From Synechococcus sp. MU1642 (lineage in GTDB: Bacteria; Cyanobacteriota; Cyanobacteriia; PCC-6307; Cyanobiaceae), in the NCBI RefSeq assembly GCF_020514115.1, contig NZ_VTKZ01000002.1, forward strand, positions 124,001 through 188,000: a stretch of DNA of 64,000 bases. Direction: 5' to 3'. Below are positions 29,186 through 38,428 of the stretch, one piece after another (the first letter of the stretch is position 1; each line of letters starts with the position of its first letter). The notes under the pieces were generated by a model. It was not told where the DNA came from and did not search any database. It worked only from the letters and a program-made list of their open reading frames with translations. Made by a program: the position numbers and the translations under genes.

Positions 29186-30775
29186 ATGAAACGTCAAACC
29201 CGGTTGCTGATCGGTCTCGCCGTTGCCTTTGCGGCTCTCGTGCTGATCGGCATCGCCGTTCAGACCATCCGCAGCCTGCTGTGGGATCTGAGTTACTTCC
29301 TACCTCCCTGGTTACTGACGCCGGTGCTGCTGCTGGGGTTCGTGCTGCTAGTCACCGTGGCGGTGCAGGTGGGTTGGCCGATGTGGAGACGCCTGAAAAC
29401 ACGCCCGGCCCAACGCCAAAGTCAACCCACCGCCGCTCCACAGAACCGCCGGGATGCAGCTAACACCAGCCTCGGCCACGTCGATCGTCTGATCGAACGG
29501 ATCCAGGACGACATCAGCCGCCGCAGCCTTCAGAACGAACGCGATCGGGTCGCTGAGGAGCTGAAACGAGGCGATCTGGTGGTTGTGATCTTCGGCACCG
29601 GATCCAGCGGCAAGACATCGCTGATCCGTTCCCTGCTCAATGAAATGGTCGGAGATGTGGGAGCGCCCATGGGCGTGACCAAAACCAGCCGTACCTACCG
29701 CCTGCGTTTGAAAGGTTTGCAGCGTGGTCTTCAGCTAGTGGATACCCCAGGAATCCTGGAAGCTGGGGAAGACGGCCTCAGCCGAGAGGAAACAGCCCGT
29801 CGTCGGGCGGTTCGCGCCGACCTTTTGATTGTGGTGGTGGACGGAGACCTCAGGGCCTCGGAATACGAGGTCGTGAGCTCCCTCGCCGGTCTCGGCAAGC
29901 GCCTGCTCTTGGTGCTGAACAAGCGAGATTTACGCGGTATTGACGAGGAAAAGAGACTCCTGCAAGTGCTTCGTTCCCGTTGCCAGGGATTGCTCAACGC
30001 TGCTGATGTAGTGGCCTGCAGTGCATCTCCTCAATCGATTCCTCAACCCGGACGTCGCCCGCTGCAGCCGCTACCTGACGTCAGCGATCTGCTGCAGCGC
30101 CTCGCCGTTGTGCTGCATGCCGAGGGGGAGGAATTGATTGCCGACAACATCCTTCTGCAATGCCGATCCCTCGACAACCGTGGGCGCGACCTGTTGAACG
30201 ACCAGCGGTCACGGGAAGCCAAACGCTGCATCGACCGCTACAGCTGGATGGGAGCGGGGATCGTCGCTGCAAACCCGCTGCCTGGGGTGGATCTATTGAG
30301 TACAGCAGCGGTGAATGCCCAGATGATCCTGGAAATGGCCAAGATTTACGGGGTCGAGATGTCCCGTGATCGCGCCAAGGATCTGGCCCTGTCCCTCGGA
30401 CAGACTCTGGGCAAGCTGGGCATCGTCAAAGGTGCCATGAGCTTGCTGGGCACCAGCCTTAGTCTGAGCTTGCCCACCTTGGTTCTGGGTCAGGTGCTCC
30501 AGGGGGTTGTAACCGCATGGCTCACCCGAATCGCCGGAAGCAGTTTCATGCGCTATTTCGAGCAGGATCAAGACTGGGGTGACGGCGGCATGCAAACCGT
30601 TGTTCAACAGGCCTTTGAGCTCAACCGACGGGAACTCTCACTGCAGCGCTTTCTGGCCAGTGCGATGCGACAAGTTGTTGCACCGCTTCAGACGGCGGCG
30701 GCGGGACGGCTTCCCCCCCGGCCAGGGCTTCAGCAGGAGGGGGAAGCATCGGACCCCGGGCATCCAGAACCGTGA
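29186..30775 (+). CDS. Membrane-associated GTPase with DUF697-like C-terminus
   Basis: 529 aa. Two N-terminal membrane helices (about residues 8-28 and 42-66) are followed by an Era-like G domain (G1 GTGSSGKTSLIRSL, G3 VDTPG, G4 LNKRD). A C-terminal hydrophobic region (LGIVKGAMSLLGTSLSLSLP and on) matches the DUF697 type. Function is not known; such proteins are conserved in cyanobacteria and may act at membranes. The 3' end overlaps a small convergent gene by 155 bp. Confidence 0.85.
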   Translation: MKRQTRLLIGLAVAFAALVLIGIAVQTIRSLLWDLSYFLPPWLLTPVLLLGFVLLVTVAVQVGWPMWRRLKTRPAQRQSQPTAAPQNRRDAANTSLGHVDRLIERIQDDISRRSLQNERDRVAEELKRGDLVVVIFGTGSSGKTSLIRSLLNEMVGDVGAPMGVTKTSRTYRLRLKGLQRGLQLVDTPGILEAGEDGLSREETARRRAVRADLLIVVVDGDLRASEYEVVSSLAGLGKRLLLVLNKRDLRGIDEEKRLLQVLRSRCQGLLNAADVVACSASPQSIPQPGRRPLQPLPDVSDLLQRLAVVLHAEGEELIADNILLQCRSLDNRGRDLLNDQRSREAKRCIDRYSWMGAGIVAANPLPGVDLLSTAAVNAQMILEMAKIYGVEMSRDRAKDLALSLGQTLGKLGIVKGAMSLLGTSLSLSLPTLVLGQVLQGVVTAWLTRIAGSSFMRYFEQDQDWGDGGMQTVVQQAFELNRRELSLQRFLASAMRQVVAPLQTAAAGRLPPRPGLQQEGEASDPGHPEP

Positions 30776-30863
30776 TCAGGAGCAGATAGAGCACACCAAT
30801 CGCCACGGAGATCGCCCCGGTGACGATGGCAACCCAGCGTGAACCCTGCTGCTGTTCCGACAT
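30621..30863 (-). CDS. Small single-pass membrane protein
   Basis: 80 aa from ATG 30863. One transmembrane helix (VAIVTGAISVAIGVLYLLLI) is followed by a Pro/Ala-rich tail. The membrane segment and start look genuine, but the last ~50 residues are encoded antisense to the GTPase 3' end, so the C-terminus may be an extension by stop-codon loss. Function unknown. Confidence 0.6.
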   Translation of the reverse strand: MSEQQQGSRWVAIVTGAISVAIGVLYLLLITVLDARGPMLPPPAEALAGGEAVPPPPSEAVQQLVASHWPESAAVRVPVG

Positions 30864-30896
30864 GGGAGCCTTTCAAACGATGGCGATTTTGAACGA

Positions 30897-32357
30897 TCAG
30901 GCTGGAGCCAGGGATCCATTAATTCGTCCCGACAAGTCGCTGAGGTGCTGAGCCGTGGTGTGGGGGTTTCCAAAAACCGCCTTGAGACAGAAACGATCGC
31001 CGTAGAAAGGTCGCGACAGCATGTAGCCGTGTGACAGCAGCATTTGCCGGGTGTCTTGACTCCAACGGCCGGCTTCATCAACGTCCCCCTGCTTGGCATG
31101 AAATGCGAGCAGGTGAAGATCACCACTCAACAACGTGAACTTCTTTGGATCCAACTGGGCTGCAAAGGCGGTTCGCCGTTGCAAAGCTCCGCTGAGCGTC
31201 GCTTCGATACCCGCCTCGCCCAACTGACGCATGCCCAGCCAAAGCTTGAGGATCTCCGCAGGTCGGGTGCCCTGCAAGCCGATCTCCCCGCCGTGATCCA
31301 TCCCCTTGGGCGCCTCCATGTAGGGCAAACCCGTAGCAAAGGCCTGACGGAGATGGGTTCGGTCCCGCAGCAACAGCAGGGATGACGCCTTGGTGATGCC
31401 CAGCAATTTCTGGGGGTTCAGCGTGATCGAATCCGCCAGGTTCATGCCGTCCATAAGAGATGCATGGCTGGAACTCAGCGCGAACACACCGCCGATGGCG
31501 GCATCAACATGCAACCAGACCTCAGCATCACGGCAGAGGGTTGCCACATCCAACAGAGGATCAATGGCTCCGCGCACTGTGGTGCCGGCCGTGGCCACCA
31601 CCGCCAAGCAAGGACGTCCCTCAAATTGCAGGGATCTCAAACGCTCGGCCAAAGCCTCGAGACAAAGGCCACCATCCGCAGCCACGGGAAGCGTCTCAAG
31701 CGCATCATCCGCCAGCCCCATCACCCTTGCGGCCTTGTTGATCGAGACGTGGGCATCTTGGCTGCACAGCAGCACAGGATCCCGATGACTAGCCCCCAAC
31801 GCCGCCCGTGCCGCCACCAGCGCCATGAGATTGCTAAGGGTTCCGCCGCTGGCCAGAACGCCTCCAGACCCCGTGGGCAAGCCAATCCGGTGGCAGAACC
31901 AGCGGCAGAGGTCATGTTCAAGGCCTGTCAGACCAGGCGAAAGCTCCTCGGCCAGAAGGTTGTTGTTGAGACCTGCACAGACCAATTCCGCCGCAATGGA
32001 TGCGGTTAGCGGGGGCGGATCGAGATGGGCCAGAGCACCGGGATGGGACGGCTGATACGCCCCATCCATCACCTGCTGAAGGTCACTGAGCAGCGATTCA
32101 ACGCTGGCCCCCTCAACCCCTGGGGCCACGTCAGGCAATGGGCGCATGACGGGGACCGGGCCTGATCGATCAGCGGAGCCGATCCAACTGCAAAGCAAAT
32201 TTGAACTGCGATGCAGGAAGTCCCTCAGCACCGGATCTGTGGCCGACGGGATGGCGAACGGAGCAAGCCGATCCGGTGGATGCTGAGACTCGGAACAGGC
32301 TTGCAACGGAGACCCGTGAACTGCAGTGATCTTCGCGTCTCGTGGGAAGGTGCTCAA
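30897..32357 (-). CDS. PLP-dependent decarboxylase (group II, glutamate/diaminobutyrate type)
   Basis: 486 aa fold-type I PLP enzyme. Family marks: 'SGGVLASGGTLSNLMAL' (phosphate-binding), 'LHVDAAIGGVFAL' (cofactor Asp), and NPQKLLG with the putative Schiff-base Lys. It resembles glutamate or L-2,4-diaminobutyrate decarboxylases; the true substrate cannot be told. The 5' end is uncertain: the listed TTG at 32357 gives a poorly conserved leader of about 35 residues. Confidence 0.8.
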   Translation of the reverse strand: MSTFPRDAKITAVHGSPLQACSESQHPPDRLAPFAIPSATDPVLRDFLHRSSNLLCSWIGSADRSGPVPVMRPLPDVAPGVEGASVESLLSDLQQVMDGAYQPSHPGALAHLDPPPLTASIAAELVCAGLNNNLLAEELSPGLTGLEHDLCRWFCHRIGLPTGSGGVLASGGTLSNLMALVAARAALGASHRDPVLLCSQDAHVSINKAARVMGLADDALETLPVAADGGLCLEALAERLRSLQFEGRPCLAVVATAGTTVRGAIDPLLDVATLCRDAEVWLHVDAAIGGVFALSSSHASLMDGMNLADSITLNPQKLLGITKASSLLLLRDRTHLRQAFATGLPYMEAPKGMDHGGEIGLQGTRPAEILKLWLGMRQLGEAGIEATLSGALQRRTAFAAQLDPKKFTLLSGDLHLLAFHAKQGDVDEAGRWSQDTRQMLLSHGYMLSRPFYGDRFCLKAVFGNPHTTAQHLSDLSGRINGSLAPA

Positions 32358-32376
32358 AGGACAACGTGGGACAGCG

Positions 32377-32850
32377 GTGGATCAGCGGGATGAGTTCACT
32401 CGCTGGATGGACGTTCTGCTCCAGCGCGCCGAGGCGGCTGGAGTGGAGGGAGAAGTGCCGGTGGCCGCAGTGATCCTCGATGGACAGGGAAGAGCCATCG
32501 GCCATGGACGCAACCGGCGCCAGAACCACAGGGATCCCCTAGGGCATGCCGAACTGGTGGCCTTGCAACAGGCAGCGATCGTTCAGGACGACTGGAGATT
32601 CAACAACTGCACCCTGATCGTCACCCTCGAGCCCTGCCCCATGTGTGCAGGGGCCTTGGTGCAAGCCCGGATGGGAACTGTGGTTTTTGCGGCAACAGAC
32701 CCGAAACGAGGAGGCCTGGGCGGATGCCTTGACCTCTCCACCCATGACAGTGCTCATCACCACATGAGGGTGATTAAGGGCGTGCGCGAACCTGAGGCGA
32801 GGGGGCAGCTGGAACGCTGGTTCAGGCAGCGGCGGCGACAGAACCGCTGA
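32377..32850 (+). CDS. tadA: tRNA-specific adenosine deaminase
   Basis: Zinc deaminase making inosine at the wobble base of tRNA-Arg(ACG). Catalytic HAELVAL (His ligand and Glu proton shuttle) and the PCPMCAGAL cysteine pair are present, with 'HAEL' preceded by the conserved 'NRRQNHRDPLG'. GTG 32377 gives 157 aa and clears the divergent decarboxylase start. The last ~29 bp overlap the convergent aminotransferase. Confidence 0.93.
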   Translation: MDQRDEFTRWMDVLLQRAEAAGVEGEVPVAAVILDGQGRAIGHGRNRRQNHRDPLGHAELVALQQAAIVQDDWRFNNCTLIVTLEPCPMCAGALVQARMGTVVFAATDPKRGGLGGCLDLSTHDSAHHHMRVIKGVREPEARGQLERWFRQRRRQNR

Positions 32851-34018
32851 AACGAGGCAGCTCTGTCTCAAACAGGTTGAGCAGACGGTTCACGTTTTCA
32901 GAGTTGGAGTTGTAGCCCATCAGACCGATGCGCCAAATTTTTCCGGCCAGGCTGCCGAGTCCACCACCAACCTCGATGCCGTGATTGTTGAGCAGGTGTT
33001 GGCTGAAGGCCTTGCCATCCACACCCTCAGGAATGCGAACCGTGGTGAGGGTGGGCAATCGGCGGTCGGCTGGGACATGCATTGAAAGACCGAGGCTTTC
33101 AAGACCACTCCAGAGCATCTCCGCATTGCTGCGATGGCGCGCCCACGCCTGATCGAGACCTTCTTCTGCCAAGAGACGCAGAGCCTCGCGCATGCCGAAG
33201 TTCATGTTGACCGGCGCAGTGTGGTGATAGACGCGGTCGCTTCCCCAGTATTGATTCAGCAGAGAAACATCCAGGTACCAGTTGGGGACCTTTCCCTGAC
33301 GGGCGGTCATCTTGGCCTCAGCACGGGGACCCATAGTGAAGGGGCCGAGTCCGGGAGGGCAGCTCAGGCCTTTCTGGCTGCAGCTGTAGGCAAGATCAAC
33401 TTTCCACTCATCGATGTAAAGCGGTACACCCCCCAGGGAGGTGACTGTGTCGAGCAACAGCAGGCAATCATGCTTCCGGCAGAGGTCGCCAATGCCCTCC
33501 ATGGGTTGGCAGACACCCGTTGAGGTTTCGGCATGAACCATCGCAAGGATGGCGGGCTTGTGCTCAATGAGGGCAGCTTCTAGCTCATCGAGGGAAAACC
33601 ACTCACCCCAAGGCTTCTCAATGGTTTTCACCTCAGCGCGATAGCGGCCGGCCATGTCAGCCAGTCGCAGGCCGAAGTATCCCTTGACCGCCACGAGAAC
33701 GGTGTCTCCAGGTTCGACAGTGTTGGCCAGGGTTGCCTCCATGGCAGCACTGCCAGTGCCGCTCATCGGAAGTGTGAGGCGGTTGTCGGTCTGCCAGGCG
33801 TAACGCAGCAACTCCTGGACCTCACCCATCAGCTCCACGTAGAGAGGATCAAGGTGACCAATCGGCGTTCTCGATAGAGCCTTCAGAACCGTTGGATGAG
33901 CATTTGAGGGGCCGGGTCCAAGCAGGAGGCGGTCGGGTGTGCCGATCGGTGCAAAGGCTTTGCGGTGACGATCGTCAACAGGAAGGAGTGAGTTCGTCGT
34001 CGCCAAAGCCCTGATCAT
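32822..34018 (-). CDS. Class V aminotransferase (serine/alanine-glyoxylate type)
   Basis: 398 aa PLP enzyme, likely photorespiratory glyoxylate transamination. Motifs: 'LLLGPGPSNAHPTVLKAL' at the N-terminus, 'LLLDTVTSLGGVPLYIDEW' (cofactor Asp), and the Schiff-base Lys in CSQKGLSCPPG. Cyanobacterial members were once annotated as a soluble hydrogenase subunit, a label not supported by these motifs. Amino donor cannot be told from sequence. Confidence 0.9.
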   Translation of the reverse strand: MIRALATTNSLLPVDDRHRKAFAPIGTPDRLLLGPGPSNAHPTVLKALSRTPIGHLDPLYVELMGEVQELLRYAWQTDNRLTLPMSGTGSAAMEATLANTVEPGDTVLVAVKGYFGLRLADMAGRYRAEVKTIEKPWGEWFSLDELEAALIEHKPAILAMVHAETSTGVCQPMEGIGDLCRKHDCLLLLDTVTSLGGVPLYIDEWKVDLAYSCSQKGLSCPPGLGPFTMGPRAEAKMTARQGKVPNWYLDVSLLNQYWGSDRVYHHTAPVNMNFGMREALRLLAEEGLDQAWARHRSNAEMLWSGLESLGLSMHVPADRRLPTLTTVRIPEGVDGKAFSQHLLNNHGIEVGGGLGSLAGKIWRIGLMGYNSNSENVNRLLNLFETELPRFSGSVAAAA

Positions 34019-34114
34019 TGGTTCGTAATGGTGAGCCTACGCAGTCACGCCCCTTGGAAGGGATGAGGAAAGCGCAATTGCAATCTGATCGAATCTTGCC
34101 TTGAACGTGTGGGC

Positions 34115-34639
34115 TCAGCGCTGGCGCACGTTGGTTTCACCAAGGCCCTTTGCTAGGTGATCAAACGGCTGAAGAACGGTGGCGAGCTGATCAGATGCAG
34201 CGCCGTTGGCCAGAAGCATCTCGGAAACAACTTCCCCCAGTAAAACGATGCTACGGACTGTTGGACCGGTGGGTACGCCCAGACTCTTGTAGGTGTCGTC
34301 GAGTCCGTTCAGAACACGCTCATTGAGGATCGTGGAGTCACCAGCCACCAGGGCGTAGCTGACGTAACGCAGGAAATAATCCATGTCTCGCAGGCAGGCG
34401 GCGAGCCGGCGCGTGGTGTAGGCGTTGCCGCCAGGCAACAGCAGGTCGGGCTCATCTCGGAACAAGCGCTGACTAGCTTCACGGACAATCTCAGCAGCAG
34501 ACCCGTTGATCAGCTCAACGGCCTGAATCCGCAGCGTGGATTCATCTAGGTACGCATTGATGCTGTCGATCGCCGAACGATCGAAATAACGACCTAACTG
34601 GTCGTAGCGACCGATCAGACCGCTGATTGCATCGCGCAT
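34115..34639 (-). CDS. apcF: Allophycocyanin beta-18-type core subunit
   Basis: 174 aa phycobiliprotein of the phycobilisome core, which sits with ApcE at the terminal-emitter end. The globin-like fold shows 'NAYTTRRLAACLRDMDYFLR', with the chromophore Cys in AACLRD and family Asp/Arg around it. The N-terminus 'MRDAISGLIGRYDQLGRYFD' fits ApcF rather than ApcB. Divergent from glnA across about 205 bp. The phycocyanobilin it binds would come from PcyA, also in this window. Confidence 0.92.
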   Translation of the reverse strand: MRDAISGLIGRYDQLGRYFDRSAIDSINAYLDESTLRIQAVELINGSAAEIVREASQRLFRDEPDLLLPGGNAYTTRRLAACLRDMDYFLRYVSYALVAGDSTILNERVLNGLDDTYKSLGVPTGPTVRSIVLLGEVVSEMLLANGAASDQLATVLQPFDHLAKGLGETNVRQR

Positions 34640-34766
34640 GTCCCTGAATCTCCAGAGGATCCCCAGCGGAAGCTAACACTGTCGAAGCGGTCAGATCCTT
34701 TGGTAGGCCTGGATTTCAGCCAAGTTGACAGAAACGGTTACGCAGTCGCCCCCTAGCGGTTGAAAC

Positions 34767-34808
34767 GTACCTCTTGATACAAAATGGTGACTTGTGGCTC
34801 TTTACGGT
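34767..34808 (+). promoter_or_regulatory. NtcA-activated glnA promoter (GTA-N8-TAC, 22 nt, TAN3T)
   Basis: GTACCTCTTGATAC at 34767-34780 matches the NtcA consensus GTA-N8-TAC exactly. A -10 box TACGGT (TAN3T) begins 22 nt later at 34803, the classical spacing of class II NtcA promoters. The glnA ATG is 37 nt further on. Spacing and sequence are seen directly; NtcA control of glnA is well known in cyanobacteria. Confidence 0.9.
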
Positions 34809-34845
34809 CACATCACTGCACAATTCAGTCGAGCAGTCCTTTCTT

Positions 34846-36267
34846 ATGTCGAAATCCCCCCAGGACGTCCTGCGCCAGATCAAGGACGAAGGCATCGAAC
34901 TGATCGACCTCAAATTCACCGATCTGCACGGCAAATGGCAGCACCTCACGGTCTGCACCGATCTGCTGGAGGAAGAGTCCTTCACTGAGGGCCTCGCTTT
35001 TGACGGCTCATCCATTCGCGGATGGAAAGGCATCCAGGCCTCCGACATGGCCATGGTGCCGGACCCCAATTCCGCCTGGGTGGACCCCTTCTACCGGCAC
35101 AAGACCCTGAGCATGATCTGCTCGATTCAGGAGCCACGCACCGGCCAGCCCTATGAGCGCTGCCCCCGTGCCCTGGCCCAGCGAGCTCTGAACCACCTAG
35201 CCAGCACCGGGCTGGCCGACATGGCTTTCTTCGGTCCTGAGCCGGAGTTCTTCCTCTTCGACGACGTTCGCTACAACTCGGCCGAAGGTGGCTCCTTCTA
35301 CAGCGTTGACACCATTGAGGCTGGCTGGAACACCGGACGCATCGAGGAAGGCGGCAACCTCGCCTACAAGATCCAGGAGAAAGAGGGCTACTTCCCTGTC
35401 GCTCCAAACGACACCGCGCAGGACATCCGCTCCGAGATGCTCCTGCTGATGAGTCAGCTGGGCATCCCTACCGAGAAGCACCACCACGAGGTTGCCGGCG
35501 CGGGCCAGCACGAACTCGGCATGAAATTCGCTGAGCTGATCGAGGCTGCCGACAACGTCATGACCTACAAATACGTTGTTCGCAACGTGGCCAAGAAGTA
35601 CGGCAAAACGGCCACCTTCATGCCCAAGCCGGTCTTCAACGACAACGGCTCCGGCATGCACGTGCACCAGAGCCTTTGGAAGGGCGGTCAGCCCCTGTTC
35701 TTCGGTGAAGGCACCTACGCGAATCTCTCACAGACGGCCCGCTGGTACATCGGAGGCATCCTCAAGCATGCTCCCGCCTTCCTGGCCTTCACCAACCCAA
35801 CCACCAATAGCTACAAGCGTCTGGTGCCCGGTTTCGAAGCCCCTGTCAACCTCGTCTACTCCGAAGGCAACCGCTCTGCAGCCGTGCGGATCCCGCTCAC
35901 CGGCCCGAGCCCGAAAGCCAAGCGCCTCGAATTCCGCTCTGGTGATGCCCTTGCCAACCCCTATCTCGCCTTCAGCGCCATGCTGATGGCTGGCCTGGAC
36001 GGCATCAAGAACCAGATTGATCCCGGAGATGGCGAAGACCGCGACTTGTTCGAACTGGCAGCTGAAGAGCTGTCCAAGATCGCCACGGTTCCTGCGTCCC
36101 TCAACGGTGCGCTGGAAGCGTTGAATGCCGATCGCGCCTTCCTCACCGCTGGCGGCGTGTTCAGTGACGACTTCATCGACAACTGGATCGACCTGAAGTA
36201 CGAGGAGGTTCAGCAGCTGCGCCAGCGGCCGCACCCCCACGAATTCTCCATGTACTACGACGCCTGA
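34846..36267 (+). CDS. glnA: Glutamine synthetase type I
   Basis: Condenses ammonium with glutamate, the entry point of nitrogen assimilation. 473 aa from ATG 34846; an in-frame extension to 34774 would include promoter sequence. Signatures: '[17 protein letters not shown]', '[14 protein letters not shown]' (metal-binding Glu) and '[18 protein letters not shown]' (ATP-binding). The region near the C-terminus lacks an adenylylation site that I could confirm. A strong terminator follows. Confidence 0.98.
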   Translation: MSKSPQDVLRQIKDEGIELIDLKFTDLHGKWQHLTVCTDLLEEESFTEGLAFDGSSIRGWKGIQASDMAMVPDPNSAWVDPFYRHKTLSMICSIQEPRTGQPYERCPRALAQRALNHLASTGLADMAFFGPEPEFFLFDDVRYNSAEGGSFYSVDTIEAGWNTGRIEEGGNLAYKIQEKEGYFPVAPNDTAQDIRSEMLLLMSQLGIPTEKHHHEVAGAGQHELGMKFAELIEAADNVMTYKYVVRNVAKKYGKTATFMPKPVFNDNGSGMHVHQSLWKGGQPLFFGEGTYANLSQTARWYIGGILKHAPAFLAFTNPTTNSYKRLVPGFEAPVNLVYSEGNRSAAVRIPLTGPSPKAKRLEFRSGDALANPYLAFSAMLMAGLDGIKNQIDPGDGEDRDLFELAAEELSKIATVPASLNGALEALNADRAFLTAGGVFSDDFIDNWIDLKYEEVQQLRQRPHPHEFSMYYDA

Positions 36268-36288
36268 TCAGCGCCCATAGATTCCACG

Positions 36289-36317
36289 ACCCGCCTCCAG
36301 AGAGGCGGGTTTTTTTG
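36289..36317 (+). terminator. Rho-independent terminator after glnA
   Basis: CCCGCCTC, short loop, GAGGCGGG, then a run of seven or more T. It lies about 20 bp past the glnA stop, so glnA is probably transcribed alone. Confidence 0.92.
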
Positions 36318-36381
36318 TGGACTGCAAAACACGCGATTGCGCGCCACATTCGCTGGAATAGCTCTGTTGTCTTGATCCGCG

Positions 36382-37455
36382 ATGGCATCAACGCCCCTGA
36401 GCAAGCTTGCGTACCAAACGCTCCAGCAAGGCAAAAGCATCGCGGGCCTAGCCCACAAAGAGCTGAGCACCAAGCTGATGGAGCTACTGGCTCCAGATGC
36501 TGTTCCGAAAACGGAACCCGTGTCCGCCGAAGTTCTTGGTGAGCTCCGCCTAGACATGGGCAAGCTCCAGGAACAGGATTGGCAAGATGCCGAACAGGGG
36601 ATCTACCCCGAGCAATTGTTGTTCGATGCTCCCTGGTTCGACTGGGTCAGCCGGTACCCGCAGGTTTGGCTGGATCTTCCCTCGACCTGGGATCGACGTC
36701 GAGAGCGCAACGTGCACGATCTGCCTAAGGAGACCGATAAAGAGCTTTATCCCGAGTACTACCTCCAGAATTTTCACCATCAAACTGACGGGTATCTGAG
36801 TGACCACTCGGCCGGTCTTTACGACCTGCAAGTGGAAATCCTCTTCAATGGCACAGCCGATGCCATGCGACGGCGGGTCTTGGCTCCGCTGAAACGGGGC
36901 TTAAAGCACTTCGCAGGCCGTGCTCCTGGCTCTCTGAAGGTTCTCGATGTGGCCACCGGCACGGGCCGGACATTGCAGCAAATTCGGGCTGCCGTGCCCC
37001 ACGCGCAGCTCATAGGCACCGATCTTTCCGAGTCGTACCTGCGTCAAGCCAATCGCTGGCTGAATGACGGCGATGCATCGCTGGTTCAGCTGATCCGTGC
37101 CAACGGAGAATCCCTGCCATTGGCCGATGGATCGGTTCAAGCCGTTACCAGTGTGTTTCTGCTGCACGAACTGCCGGCGGAAGCCCGCCAGAACGTTCTG
37201 AATGAGGCCTGGCGTGTACTCGAGCCTGGTGGTGTGTTGGTGCTGGCCGACTCTGTTCAGATGGCTGACTCACCCAAGTTCGCCGCAGTAATGGAGAACT
37301 TCCGGCGTGTCTTCCATGAGCCCTTCTACCGCGATTACATCGGCGATGACATCGACGCCCGCCTCTCAGCTGCAGGGTTCGAAGGCATCACTGCGGAAAC
37401 CCACTTCATGACGCGGGTCTGGTCTGCACGCAAACCCATCGCAGAGGCCAGCTGA
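36382..37455 (+). CDS. SAM-dependent methyltransferase (class I, UbiE-like core)
   Basis: 357 aa. The Rossmann methyltransferase core starts near residue 185: VLDVATGTGRTLQQI (motif I), IGTDLSESYLRQA, then 'AVTSVFLLHELP' and 'LEPGGVLVLADSVQ'. An N-terminal ~180 residue helical domain is specific to cyanobacterial relatives. Substrate not known. Starts after the glnA terminator and so has its own promoter. Confidence 0.88.
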   Translation: MASTPLSKLAYQTLQQGKSIAGLAHKELSTKLMELLAPDAVPKTEPVSAEVLGELRLDMGKLQEQDWQDAEQGIYPEQLLFDAPWFDWVSRYPQVWLDLPSTWDRRRERNVHDLPKETDKELYPEYYLQNFHHQTDGYLSDHSAGLYDLQVEILFNGTADAMRRRVLAPLKRGLKHFAGRAPGSLKVLDVATGTGRTLQQIRAAVPHAQLIGTDLSESYLRQANRWLNDGDASLVQLIRANGESLPLADGSVQAVTSVFLLHELPAEARQNVLNEAWRVLEPGGVLVLADSVQMADSPKFAAVMENFRRVFHEPFYRDYIGDDIDARLSAAGFEGITAETHFMTRVWSARKPIAEAS

Positions 37456-37529
37456 GGGGATTCCCTGACACCGTCCCTTGCACGAACGGCTGCGAGCCAT
37501 AGGGTGTGCTCGAAACCGAAGGGAACTTC

Positions 37530-37820
37530 ATGACCAATCCCTTCCGGCTGCGTTGGCTTCAAGGCTGGACGTTTCAGCTGGTGCTGATGGAAGGTCACGT
37601 ACAGGTGGAAGCCCATGGTTTTGGCATCTGTCTGCGCACGGCAGTGATGCCGGGGGAAAGTCCTCAGGCAGCGGCAGATCGTTTGGTGCTATCTGAAGAT
37701 CGACGCAGACGGGCTCTGCACAATGCCTGGATTCGCGGTAAGGACGTGGCACAGCCCACTGAAGTTTCAAGCACAAAAGAGGTTGCCCCCTCCTCCAATT
37801 CGCTGGTGGTGGTTGGCTAG
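37530..37820 (+). CDS. Small protein of unknown function
   Basis: 96 aa from ATG 37530. Predicted soluble, with alternating strands near the N-terminus (FQLVLMEGHVQVEAHGFGI) and a charged helical middle (AAADRLVLSEDRRRRALHNA), then a disordered Ser/Thr/Pro tail. I recognise no family. It follows the methyltransferase by 74 bp on the same strand. Confidence 0.65.
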   Translation: MTNPFRLRWLQGWTFQLVLMEGHVQVEAHGFGICLRTAVMPGESPQAAADRLVLSEDRRRRALHNAWIRGKDVAQPTEVSSTKEVAPSSNSLVVVG

Positions 37821-38173
37821 ACCCATCACCAATCAGGTGACCTGTTCTCCTGATCTATTCAGAGCTGAGCAAGAACCAAGCCAAAGCAAACCCTGCTCCC
37901 CCTAAGCGCAGTTCCCTCCAGACGCGCTCCCGAAGACGTTGAGAGGGTCCACTCCGCAGGCGGTTGGCTGATCAGGTTGGCGGCAAGTTTTCATTGCTGC
38001 ACACATCGCCGTCCCGCAACACCCGACAGGGCATGGGCCGGACATTGGTCTTGCAACAGAAAACGGGGGCAAGGTGAAGCCAACGCAATGCACTGCTACG
38101 ACGCTTGCCTTTTCGCTATTCCACGCCTTTGCACCCACATCATCTCAAACTAGATCGATCTTCTGATCCAGGG
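37821..38173. other. 353-bp intergenic region, possible short ORF on the minus strand
   Basis: No known RNA gene was recognised. A 38-codon frame on the minus strand (37972-38088, TTG start) reads as a Cys-rich peptide containing FCCKTNVRPMPCRVLRDG; whether it is expressed is unclear. ATCAGG and CCTGAT, 11 nt apart just after 37820, could form a weak hairpin. Confidence 0.35.
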
Positions 38174-38428
38174 ATGACTTCACCCGATGCCCCATGGCCC
38201 GACTCCGCCAAAGCCAAGGCAGAAGAGCTGCATCAGTTGCTCCGCATTGGCGATCGCGACTGGCATCAGCTAAAGAGCAACAGACAGCGGCGAGGAGCCG
38301 AGTTGCTGGCTGCAGCGATGGTGCAACTGCTTCGCCAAGGGAACAGCTCCGACGTGGAGGACCTGACCCAACAGGCGCTCGGATGGTTCAAAGGAGAGTT
38401 AAAGGATCCGGGCTGTCCGCGTCACTGA
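38174..38428 (+). CDS. Small conserved-looking protein, unknown function
   Basis: 84 aa from ATG 38174. Helical, charged: 'AEELHQLLRIGDRDWHQLK', 'GAELLAAAMVQLLRQGN', and a short C-terminus ending GCPRH. It resembles a cyanobacterial family of unknown function; I will not name it firmly. A longer frame starts at 38105 without similarity. Its 3' end overlaps the convergent ATPase gene by 41 bp. Confidence 0.7.
   Translation: MTSPDAPWPDSAKAKAEELHQLLRIGDRDWHQLKSNRQRRGAELLAAAMVQLLRQGNSSDVEDLTQQALGWFKGELKDPGCPRH

Noticed and set aside
37902-38138. 78-codon minus-strand frame
   Set aside because: No start signal or domain; a different frame in the same place looks slightly more protein-like, and neither is convincing.
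37821-38173. Possible SRP or 6S RNA gene
   Set aside because: No conserved SRP tetraloop or 6S bulge pattern was recognised in the sequence.
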